Source: Kribbella sp. ALI-6-A
Lineage (GTDB): Bacteria > Actinomycetota > Actinomycetes > Propionibacteriales > Kribbellaceae
Length of the DNA: 64,000 nt
Direction: 5' to 3'
NCBI RefSeq assembly: GCF_001984195.1
Contig: NZ_MTQN01000009.1
Location: forward strand, 186,001 to 250,000
A program made the translations under genes and the position numbers. Below, in pieces: positions 1 to 6,965 of this stretch. Position 1 is the first letter of the stretch. Each line of letters starts with the position of its first letter. The notes under the pieces were generated by a model that saw nothing but the letters and a program-made list of their open reading frames with translations, did no database searches and was not told the DNA's origin.

Positions 1-431
1 GGCGTGTCGGCGAGGCCGAGCGCACGCAGCAGAACCACTCGCGGCACCCACAGCGCCGCAGCCGGCACCAGCAGCATGAACACCGAGAGACCGACCAGCA
101 AGCGGCGCGTCCGGCCCCTCGCCGTCACGATCGCCAGGCCGGCCATGGAGGTGACGACCACAGTGATCGGTACGGCGACCACGACGAGCAGCAGCGAGTT
201 CAGCAGCAGCCGGGTCAGGGGCATGAACCGCGGCACGGTCGAGTAGTTCGACCACTCCGCCGGGTTCGGCCACAGGTCCAGCCCGTCAGGTGGCGGCTGG
301 AGAGGCCGTTGCAGGGACCCGAGCACCATCACCACGAGTGGCGCGAGAAACAGCGCGGACAACGCGACCAGCCCGAGGGTCCGCCAGAAGGCGGGCCGTC
401 GGGCCGGTCGGGTGCCGGATTGCCGGGTCAG
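1..431 (-). CDS. Carbohydrate ABC transporter permease (MalG-like), C-terminus outside window
   Basis: Reading leftwards off the window edge, this frame encodes a basic N-terminus (RPARRPAFWR), a first membrane helix (LVALSALFLAPLVVMVLGSL), a periplasm-facing loop with WPNPAEWSNY, and a second hydrophobic stretch beginning NSLLLVVVAVPITVVV. That layout is typical of the second inner-membrane permease of sugar ABC importers (MalG/LacG type), which forms the translocation channel with a partner permease. About 140 residues are visible; the EAA loop that contacts the ATPase would lie beyond the window. The start is uncertain. There is no in-frame ATG or GTG before the first helix, so the coordinate given is an in-frame CTG overlapping the end region of the upstream propeller gene; a TTG inside the helix is the alternative. 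Family assignment is good, exact start poor. Confidence 0.7.
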   Translation of the reverse strand, partial: MTRQSGTRPARRPAFWRTLGLVALSALFLAPLVVMVLGSLQRPLQPPPDGLDLWPNPAEWSNYSTVPRFMPLTRLLLNSLLLVVVAVPITVVVTSMAGLAIVTARGRTRRLLVGLSVFMLLVPAAALWVPRVVLLRALGLADT

Positions 432-444
432 GGCTCGGCTGATC

Positions 445-2799
445 TCAGTTGGCGTCCGCGATCGAGGTCGTCCAGATGCTCCGGCCGTACGTCGCGGCGT
501 ACAGCGTGGAGCTGCCGGCCGGCAGGTCGATGTCGTTGATCGGCACCAGCGGCAGGTTGGCGCCCACCTTGACCCAGGTCTTGCCCAGGTTGGTGGTCCG
601 GAAGACGCCGACGTCGGTGGCGATGAACAGCCACGACTTCTTGCTGGGGTGCCGGATGACGTCGTTCACCGGCGCCTGCGGGATCTTCTTGCCTGCGATG
701 TCGGCCCAGGTGCGGCCGCCGTCCCTGGTCATCACCAGGTGCGGGTACTCCTCACCGGAGCGCCAGCCCGAGAAGCTCGCCCAGGCCACCGCGGGGTCCT
801 GCGGGTCGACCGTGATCCGGGTGACCCAGCGACCCGGGAAGACCGGGCTCTGCAGCTTCTCCCAGGTCACCTGGTCCGGTGCGGCCATGGCGTTGCGGCT
901 GACCCACATCAGTCCGCTGTCGGTCCCGGCGTAGACCAGGTTGGGGTCGGCCGGCGTCGTCCCGATCGCGGTAACCGTGCCGAAGCCCGGTGCGCGCGGC
1001 TCGGTGCCCTCGGTCAGGTCGGGGCTGATCCGCTGCCACACGCGCTGGCCGGCGTCGGTGTTGATCCGGCTGACGTACTCGCTGGCGCCGAACAGGTGCC
1101 GCGGGTCGGCGGCGAACTCCAGCGGAGCGACCCAGTTCTTCCGCGCGCCGGGGATCGTCATCGTGTAGCCGGCCCCGTCGACGAACCCGCGGCAGCCGCC
1201 GTTCTGCGAGCAGCCGTAGTACTTGCGGTCGTTGGTCGGGTCGATCCGGTTCATCATGCCGTCGCCGCCGACGAAGTTGAACCAGTCGCCGTTGACCGAG
1301 TTGTCGGACGCCCAGGACTTCAGCGAGCCGTTGTCCTGCGAGCCCGCGTTGAGCCGCCGGCCGTCCTGCACCGAGACGTCCATCGCGTAGAACTGCGTCA
1401 CCGGCAGCTTCGGGGTCTTGGCCCACAGGCCGCGGGCGGCGCCGTTCTCGGTCGACCAGTAGAAGCCGCCGTCGTTGCCGAGGTACACCTTGCCCGGCGT
1501 GAACGGGTCCCACTCGAGCCCGTGCTGGTCGGCGTGCGGGGTCTGCGACGTCGTCCAGGTGAGACCGCCGTCGCGGCTCTCGGCCAGGCTGACACCGGCG
1601 GCGAAGACGTGCTTGGGGTCGGCCGGGTCGACGTACACGCGCCCGAACCACCAGGCGAACCCGCCGCTGATGGACTGCAGCGTGCCGCCGCTGGTCGGGC
1701 CGACCGCGGTCCAGGTCGCGCCGGCGTCCGCGCTGGTGAAGAAGCCGTTGAAGTTGCCGCCGGCCGTGCTGGAGATCAGGTACGCGCGGTTGGGATCGCT
1801 GTCGCTGAAGTCGACGCCCATCCGGCCGACGTACGTCGCGGTGACCGGCTGGCCCTCGACGTCCACGCTCTGCGGCAGCGGCGGCTGGTGGATGTTCGCC
1901 CAGGTCCGGCCGCCGTCGGTCGAGCGGTACAGGAACGAGTTCTTGCCGTAGATGCGGGACTTCTCGTCGCGGATCTTGTCCCAGGTGGTGGCGAGCATGA
2001 CGTCGGGGTTGTTCTTGTTGATGCTGACGTCGATGGCGCCGGTCGAGGCGCTGCCCGGAACGATGACGCGGGTCCAGCTCTGGCCGCCGTTCTCGGTCAT
2101 GAACAGGCCACGGGTCGGCTCGGTGTCGTGCAGAGCACCCATCACGGCGACGAACACGCGGTTGTCGTTGCGCGGGTCGATGACGATCTGGCCGATCGTG
2201 TCGCCGTCGCGCAGCCCCATGTTGGCCCAGGTCTTGCCGCCGTCGGCCGACTTGTAGACGCCCTTGCCGTAGTACGCCGAACCGCCGCCGTGGTCGGGCT
2301 CGCCGGTGCCGGCCCAGACGACCCCACGGGAGTCGACCGCGACGGCGCCCATCGACTGCGGCAGCTGGTCGTTCCACGCGGTGGCGAAGGTCGCGCCGGC
2401 GTCGTTGGACCTCCACAAACCACCGGTCCCGGTGGCGATGTAGACGACGTCCTTGGTGGTCGGGTCGGCGGCGACGTCGCGGATCCGGCCGCCGATGTTG
2501 CTCGGGCCGAGACCGGACCAGACCTGGTCGGTGCTCGGTGACGCCTTCGCCGCGGCGCCGAGCTGGTCGGATTGGGCGATCGCCTGGCTGACCGCCGCGT
2601 CCGGGATGGTGCCGTCGGGGTTGGCCCGCTGGAGGTACATCCACTCCTCCGCGCCGACCGGGTTGGCGGTGGCCGGCTCGGAGGTCGCGGCCAGCGCACC
2701 GGAGCCGGGAGCGCTGGACGACAGGGAACTGGGGCCGACAAGGGCGGCGAGTGCCACCGCGGCGATGATCGGAACAAGGGGTATCTTGCGCAGGGCCAC
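445..2799 (-). CDS. Secreted Asp-box (BNR/VPS10-like) beta-propeller protein
   Basis: This 784-residue exported protein starts at a GTG with GGAGG five bases upstream. The N-terminus (MALRKIPLVPIIAAVALAAL) is a signal peptide. At least eight Asp-box motifs of the form S/T-x-D/N-x-G-x-T-W/F are spread along the chain, for example SNDAGATF, SADGGKTW, STDGGRTW, SADAGATW, SRDGGLTW and TRDGGRTW. They mark the beta-hairpins of seven-bladed sialidase/sortilin-type propellers, as in VPS10-domain proteins and xyloglucanases (GH74). No sialidase arginine triad or GH74 catalytic pair was identified, so enzymatic activity is not claimed. The next gene on the same strand is a sugar ABC permease, so a role in binding or processing extracellular glycans is possible but inferred. 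Confidence 0.75.
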   Translation of the reverse strand: MALRKIPLVPIIAAVALAALVGPSSLSSSAPGSGALAATSEPATANPVGAEEWMYLQRANPDGTIPDAAVSQAIAQSDQLGAAAKASPSTDQVWSGLGPSNIGGRIRDVAADPTTKDVVYIATGTGGLWRSNDAGATFATAWNDQLPQSMGAVAVDSRGVVWAGTGEPDHGGGSAYYGKGVYKSADGGKTWANMGLRDGDTIGQIVIDPRNDNRVFVAVMGALHDTEPTRGLFMTENGGQSWTRVIVPGSASTGAIDVSINKNNPDVMLATTWDKIRDEKSRIYGKNSFLYRSTDGGRTWANIHQPPLPQSVDVEGQPVTATYVGRMGVDFSDSDPNRAYLISSTAGGNFNGFFTSADAGATWTAVGPTSGGTLQSISGGFAWWFGRVYVDPADPKHVFAAGVSLAESRDGGLTWTTSQTPHADQHGLEWDPFTPGKVYLGNDGGFYWSTENGAARGLWAKTPKLPVTQFYAMDVSVQDGRRLNAGSQDNGSLKSWASDNSVNGDWFNFVGGDGMMNRIDPTNDRKYYGCSQNGGCRGFVDGAGYTMTIPGARKNWVAPLEFAADPRHLFGASEYVSRINTDAGQRVWQRISPDLTEGTEPRAPGFGTVTAIGTTPADPNLVYAGTDSGLMWVSRNAMAAPDQVTWEKLQSPVFPGRWVTRITVDPQDPAVAWASFSGWRSGEEYPHLVMTRDGGRTWADIAGKKIPQAPVNDVIRHPSKKSWLFIATDVGVFRTTNLGKTWVKVGANLPLVPINDIDLPAGSSTLYAATYGRSIWTTSIADAN

Positions 2800-2903
2800 G
2801 CGTGCCTCCGGAACAGGGGGCGCCTCACACGCCACGGTGGGCGTCACCGTAACCGGCAGTGGGCTGGTTCCACCAGCGTTCGGTGCAAATGAACCTGACC
2901 TCC

Positions 2904-2909
2904 TAGAGT
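2904..2909 (+). promoter_or_regulatory. -10 element of leaderless promoter (lipoprotein gene)
   Basis: TAGAGT lies exactly seven bases before the ATG at 2917, the geometry of actinobacterial leaderless promoters; no Shine-Dalgarno is present. It helps to choose ATG 2917 over the GTG at 2908. Confidence 0.6.
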
Positions 2910-2916
2910 GGCTGCC

Positions 2917-3420
2917 ATGGCCGAACGGGCACTGAGGGCAGTCGTGGTGGCCGTCGGCGTCGTCCTGCTGGGGTGTTCGAGTCCGGCCGCCGAAGGGTGC
3001 CCGCCGCCGCAAGCAGCGCCGGCGACGCAGACCGCGCTGATGCCTGCCGGGCTCTCCCTCACCGAGGTCGGGACGGTGACCGGTGTCGAGAAGACCCAAG
3101 GGCACCTGACGGTCCGGGCGGTCACCAGCAAGCCGATCGACGAGGTCACCGTGCTCATCCAGGACGCGGTCACCGCCGCCGGCTACCGGCCCGCGGGCAT
3201 GGACAACGAGGGCTTCGAGGCCGAGGTGTTCTTCACCTCGGGGAACTACGCGGCCGGCCAGGCCCTCGTCCGGCGTGCGGCCTGCGAGGGGCAGTGGGAC
3301 GTCGAACTGGTGCTGATCGATCCGAAGGCCGTACCGACACCGACCGCCACACCTGCTCCGAGGTTGACGCCGGCCCCGACCGAGACTCCGGCGCCGAGGC
3401 CGACCGGGGCCGGAAGCTGA
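2917..3420 (+). CDS. Small secreted lipoprotein, unknown function
   Basis: Product of 167 residues with a short basic N-terminus, a hydrophobic helix and a lipobox ending VVLLGC, so Cys20 is probably lipidated and the protein anchored outside the membrane. The mature domain of about 110 residues (from roughly 35 to 135) has alternating strands, and the C-terminus is a Pro/Thr/Ala-rich tail built of repeated TPAP-type units, likely a flexible wall-spanning linker. I do not recognise the domain. It is divergently oriented from the propeller gene, with 117 bases between the two starts. Start chosen because a TANNNT box sits seven bases upstream. Confidence 0.65.
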   Translation: MAERALRAVVVAVGVVLLGCSSPAAEGCPPPQAAPATQTALMPAGLSLTEVGTVTGVEKTQGHLTVRAVTSKPIDEVTVLIQDAVTAAGYRPAGMDNEGFEAEVFFTSGNYAAGQALVRRAACEGQWDVELVLIDPKAVPTPTATPAPRLTPAPTETPAPRPTGAGS

Positions 3421-3474
3421 GCGACGTTGTCCACAGGGACGGCGTCGGCCGTCCGCAGTGTCGGTGGTCTCACC

Positions 3475-3480
3475 TAGGGT
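3475..3480 (+). promoter_or_regulatory. -10 element of leaderless promoter (RecB-like gene)
   Basis: TAGGGT followed by seven bases and then ATG 3488; no ribosome binding site is visible. Supports this start over an in-frame GTG 30 bases upstream. Confidence 0.6.
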
Positions 3481-3487
3481 TTCCGGT

Positions 3488-4375
3488 ATGAGCGTTGCAG
3501 CCGCAGTCGAGGTGCACGGCCACCCGCGGGGAGCCCTGTCGCCTTCCCGCGCCGCCGACTTCATGAGCTGCCCTTTGAAGTACCGCTTCCGCGTCGTCGA
3601 CCGGCTGCCGGAGAAGCCGTCTGCGGCAGCTGTCCGCGGCACCGTCGTGCACGCCGTACTGGAGCGCTTGTACGACCTGCCGCGCGGCGAGCGCACGCTG
3701 GAGCAGGCGGCCCAGATGCTCGAGCCGCAGTGGCAGCGCATCCTCGAGGCCGAGCCCGAGGTCGCCGAGCTGTTCGCGGACGACGCCGAGGGCGAGGAGC
3801 TGGCCGCGTGGCTGGCCGAGGGACACAAGCTGCTCGGCAAGTACTTCACCCTCGAAGACCCCAACGCGCTGGAGCCCGCAGAGCGCGAGCTGTACGTCGA
3901 GACCGAGCTCGAGTCCGGCCTCACGCTGCGCGGGTACGTCGACCGCCTCGACGTCGCGCCGACCGGCGAGATCCGGGTCGTCGACTACAAGACCGGCCGA
4001 TCGCCGTCGGAGTTCTTCGAGGCCAAGGCGCTGTTCCAGATGAAGTTCTACGCGCTGGTGCTGTGGCGGCTGCGCGGCGTCGTGCCGTCGATGCTCCAGC
4101 TCGTCTACCTCGGCAACGGCGAGATCGTCCGCTACGTGCCCGACGAAGCCGATCTGCGCGCCTGTGAGCGCAAGATCGCGGCCCTGTGGAGCGCGATCAC
4201 GCGGGCGCTGGAGTCCGGCGACTGGCGTCCCAGCCCCGGACCGCTGTGCGAGTGGTGCGACCACAAGGCGTTGTGCCCTGCCTGGGGCGGCACCCCACCG
4301 CCGCTGCCGAACCGATCGGTGGAAGAGGTCGCCGAGGAGTCGGCCGGCGTGGACCTGGTGGGCGTCGACGGCTGA
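3488..4375 (+). CDS. RecB-family / Cas4-like PD-(D/E)XK exonuclease
   Basis: A 295-residue single-domain nuclease of the RecB C-terminal type. Visible family features are the N-terminal SPSRAADFMSCPLKYRF block with Cys28, RGTVVHAVLERLYD (motif I histidine), a catalytic core with YVDRLDV and VVDYKTGRSP (the Asp and D-x-K of PD-(D/E)XK), the Gln-Tyr helix QMKFYALVLW, and a C-terminal C-x2-C-x5-C cluster (CEWCDHKALCP). Together with Cys28 that cluster should bind a 4Fe-4S centre, as in AddB and Cas4. Such stand-alone proteins are common in actinobacteria and probably act in DNA end processing. There are no CRISPR genes here, so a Cas4 role is not supported. Confidence 0.85.
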   Translation: MSVAAAVEVHGHPRGALSPSRAADFMSCPLKYRFRVVDRLPEKPSAAAVRGTVVHAVLERLYDLPRGERTLEQAAQMLEPQWQRILEAEPEVAELFADDAEGEELAAWLAEGHKLLGKYFTLEDPNALEPAERELYVETELESGLTLRGYVDRLDVAPTGEIRVVDYKTGRSPSEFFEAKALFQMKFYALVLWRLRGVVPSMLQLVYLGNGEIVRYVPDEADLRACERKIAALWSAITRALESGDWRPSPGPLCEWCDHKALCPAWGGTPPPLPNRSVEEVAEESAGVDLVGVDG

Positions 4376-4386
4376 GGCCGGTGGGG

Positions 4387-4405
4387 CTCCGGCGTACCGC
4401 CGGAG
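4387..4405 (+). terminator. Short hairpin terminator after RecB-like gene
   Basis: An 8-bp perfect stem (CTCCGGCG / CGCCGGAG) with a 3-base loop is followed by TTTGTT, 11 bases after the stop codon. Confidence 0.6.
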
Positions 4406-4473
4406 TTTGTTCTGAGGTGCTGGTCACACCCCGATAAGTGAGGTCGGTGCCACGGGGTGTCGGCCGCCTCGGA

Positions 4474-4479
4474 TAACGT
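4474..4479 (+). promoter_or_regulatory. -10 element of leaderless promoter (RNase J)
   Basis: TAACGT, seven bases, then ATG 4487. The same hexamer and spacing precede the histidine phosphatase gene at 42158. Confidence 0.6.
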
Positions 4480-4486
4480 CGAGGCT

Positions 4487-6172
4487 ATGAGTCATCCGCA
4501 TCCCGATCTCGGTCAACCGCCCCGCCTTCCCGACGACGCACTGCGCGTGGTCGCTCTGGGCGGGCTGGGTGAGATCGGCCGGAACATGACCGTGTTCGAG
4601 CACCGTGGCAAGTTGCTGGTGGTCGACTGCGGTGTGTTGTTCCCCGAGGAGCACCAGCCCGGCGTCGACGTGATCCTGCCCGACTTCAGCTGGATCCGGG
4701 ACCGGCTGGACAAGATCGAGGCGATCGTGCTGACCCACGGGCACGAGGACCACATCGGCGGGGTGCCGTACCTGCTGAAGGAGCGCGGCGACATCCCCGT
4801 GGTCGGCTCGAAGCTGACCCTGGCCTTCATCACCTCCAAGCTCAAGGAGCACCGGATCAAACCGGTGACCGTTGAGGTCAAGGAGGACGAGAAGCGGCGG
4901 TTCGGCCCGTTCGAGTGCGAGTTCCTCGCGGTCAACCACTCGATCCCGGACGGTCTCGCGGTCGCGATCCGGACCCAGGCCGGCCTGGTGCTGCACACCG
5001 GCGACTTCAAGATGGACCAGTTCCCGCTGGACCGCCGGCTCACCGACCTGCGGGGCTTCGCCCGGCTCGGTGAGGAGGGCGTCGACCTGTTCCTGACCGA
5101 CTCGACCAACGCCGACGTCCCGGGCTTCACCACCGCCGAGAAGGACCTCGGCCCGGCGATCGACCAGGTCTTCCGGACCGCGCCCGGCCGGATCATCGTG
5201 TCCAGCTTCGCCAGCCACGTGCACCGGATCCAGCAGGTGCTGGACGCGGCGAAGGCGGGCGGCCGCAAGGTGGCGTTCGTGGGGCGTTCGATGGTGCGCA
5301 ACATGGGCATCGCCCGCGACCTGGGCTACCTGAACGTGCCGAAGGGCCTGATCGTCGACCTGAAGGAGCTCGAGCAGCTGCCGGACCGCAAGGTCACGCT
5401 GGTCTGCACCGGATCGCAGGGCGAGCCGATGGCCGCGCTGGCCCGGATGGCCAACCGTGACCACATGATCCGGATCGGCGAGGGCGACACCGTCCTGATG
5501 GCCAGCTCGCTGATCCCGGGCAACGAGAACGCGATCTACGGGCTGATCAACGGCCTGATCCGCTGGGGCGCGAACGTCGTGCACAAGGGCAACGCCAAGG
5601 TGCACGTCTCCGGCCACGCCAGCGCCGGCGAGCTCGTCTACTGCTACAACCTGGTCGAGCCGCGCAACGTGATGCCGGTGCACGGCGAGTTCCGGCATCT
5701 GAAGGCGAACGCGGCGCTGGCCGTCAGCACCGGCGTACCGGCCGACCGGGTGATCATCGCCGAGGACGGCGTGGTGGTCGACCTGCACAAGGGCCGCGCC
5801 AAGATCACCGGCAAGGTCGAGGCCGGCTACGTGTACGTCGACGCGATGACGGTCGGCGGGGTCACCGAGGCCAATCTCAAGGACCGCCGCACGCTCGGCG
5901 AGGAGGGCGTCGTCACCGTCGTCCTGCTGGTCGACGCGAACACCGGCAAGCTGGCCGAGGCGCCGGACTTCCTGGCCCGCGGGTTCGTGCACGACGACAC
6001 CACGTTCAAGCCGGTGATCCCGGTGATCGAGGAGACGCTCGCGAAGGCGGCGTCCGAGGCGATCGGCGACGCGAGCCAGCTCGAGCAGCTGGTCGGCCGC
6101 GCGGTCGGCAACTGGACGTACCGCCACTGGCGCCGGCGCCCGGTCGTCATCCCGGTCGTCATCGACGCCTGA
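4487..6172 (+). CDS. rnj: Ribonuclease J
   Basis: A 561-residue metallo-beta-lactamase/beta-CASP RNase of normal family length, cytoplasmic. The zinc motif HTHGHEDH places His84, His86, Asp88 and His89 as metal ligands. Later features are NHSIPDG, LHTGDFKMD (the second metal-binding segment), DSTNAD, SSFASHVHRIQQV (beta-CASP), GSQGEP and HVSGHASAGE, and then the C-terminal domain. RNase J combines 5'-3' exonuclease and endonuclease activity on RNA and works in mRNA turnover and rRNA maturation. In many actinobacteria it follows dapA; here it follows a RecB-like nuclease gene with a hairpin between. Transcription appears to start at the initiation codon. Confidence 0.95.
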   Translation: MSHPHPDLGQPPRLPDDALRVVALGGLGEIGRNMTVFEHRGKLLVVDCGVLFPEEHQPGVDVILPDFSWIRDRLDKIEAIVLTHGHEDHIGGVPYLLKERGDIPVVGSKLTLAFITSKLKEHRIKPVTVEVKEDEKRRFGPFECEFLAVNHSIPDGLAVAIRTQAGLVLHTGDFKMDQFPLDRRLTDLRGFARLGEEGVDLFLTDSTNADVPGFTTAEKDLGPAIDQVFRTAPGRIIVSSFASHVHRIQQVLDAAKAGGRKVAFVGRSMVRNMGIARDLGYLNVPKGLIVDLKELEQLPDRKVTLVCTGSQGEPMAALARMANRDHMIRIGEGDTVLMASSLIPGNENAIYGLINGLIRWGANVVHKGNAKVHVSGHASAGELVYCYNLVEPRNVMPVHGEFRHLKANAALAVSTGVPADRVIIAEDGVVVDLHKGRAKITGKVEAGYVYVDAMTVGGVTEANLKDRRTLGEEGVVTVVLLVDANTGKLAEAPDFLARGFVHDDTTFKPVIPVIEETLAKAASEAIGDASQLEQLVGRAVGNWTYRHWRRRPVVIPVVIDA

Positions 6173-6187
6173 GGAACCTTCGCACGT

Positions 6188-6193
6188 TAGCGT
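6188..6193 (+). promoter_or_regulatory. -10 element of leaderless promoter (ABC exporter operon)
   Basis: TAGCGT lies seven bases before ATG 6201, only 16 bases after the rnj stop codon, suggesting that the exporter pair has its own start point. Confidence 0.55.
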
Positions 6194-6200
6194 TCCTCCC

Positions 6201-6965
6201 ATGACCGCACCACCCGTCCAGCAGGCTGCTGCGATCACGACGTTCGGGCTCGGCCGGAGCTACGGCTCCGGCCCGACCCGGATCGACGCGCTGGCCGACG
6301 TCAGCGTCGAGTTCGGGCAGGGACGGTTCACCGCGATCATGGGGCCGTCCGGCTCCGGCAAGTCGACGCTGCTGCACTGCCTGGCCGGGCTCGACCGGCC
6401 GACCAGCGGGCAGGTCTTGCTCGGCGACGTCGACCTGACCCGGCTGGACGAGAAGGCGCTCACGCACCTGCGCCGGGACCGGATCGGCTTCGTGTTCCAG
6501 GCGTTCAACCTGGTGCCGACGCTGACCGCGCTGGAGAACATCACGCTCCCGCTCGACCTGGCCAATCGCAAGCCCGACCAGGCCTGGCTCGACGTCGTCG
6601 TACAGACCGTCGGCCTGAAGGATCGCCTGCACCACAAGCCGGCCGAGCTGTCCGGCGGGCAGCAGCAGCGCGTGGCCTGTGCCCGGGCGCTGGTGTCCCG
6701 CCCGCACGTCGTGTTCGCCGACGAACCGACCGGCAACCTGGACTCCCGCGCCTCGGCCGACGTGCTCGGATTCTTGCATCGATCGGTGCGGGAGTTCGGC
6801 CAGACGGTGGTGATGGTGACGCACGACCCGACCGCCGCCGCGTACGCCGACCGCGTGCTGTTCCTGGCCGACGGCCGTCTGCACGAGGAACTCGCCGACC
6901 CGACGGCCGAGTCCGTGCTCGACACGATGAAGCGGCTCGACAGCAGCAGCGCCCAGGCCGGCTGA
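6201..6965 (+). CDS. ABC transporter ATP-binding protein (LolD/MacB type)
   Basis: A 254-residue ATPase. Walker A GPSGSGKS is at residues 48-55, the Q-loop is in FVFQAFNLVPTLTALEN, the signature LSGGQQQRVA begins at 150, Walker B VVFADE is at 170-175, and the H-loop is in VMVTHDPTAA. The FNLVPTLTALEN segment is characteristic of ATPases that pair with FtsX-domain permeases. It overlaps the next gene by one base (TGATG), so the two are translationally coupled and should form one membrane complex. Substrate unknown; relatives handle lipoproteins, antimicrobial peptides or mechanotransmission to wall enzymes. Confidence 0.9.
   Translation: MTAPPVQQAAAITTFGLGRSYGSGPTRIDALADVSVEFGQGRFTAIMGPSGSGKSTLLHCLAGLDRPTSGQVLLGDVDLTRLDEKALTHLRRDRIGFVFQAFNLVPTLTALENITLPLDLANRKPDQAWLDVVVQTVGLKDRLHHKPAELSGGQQQRVACARALVSRPHVVFADEPTGNLDSRASADVLGFLHRSVREFGQTVVMVTHDPTAAAYADRVLFLADGRLHEELADPTAESVLDTMKRLDSSSAQAG

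Noticed and set aside
412..2541. A 709-codon plus-strand frame opposite the propeller gene
   Set aside because: Same shadow effect; the minus strand shows signal peptide and Asp-boxes.
2800..3924. N-terminal extension of the propeller frame to 3924
   Set aside because: It would overlap a lipoprotein gene and the RecB-like gene on the other strand; signal peptide and GGAGG support the start at 2799.
3488..4375. Cas4 and a possible CRISPR adaptation module
   Set aside because: No repeats, no cas1/cas2 and no other cas genes; stand-alone RecB-like proteins are common in actinobacteria.
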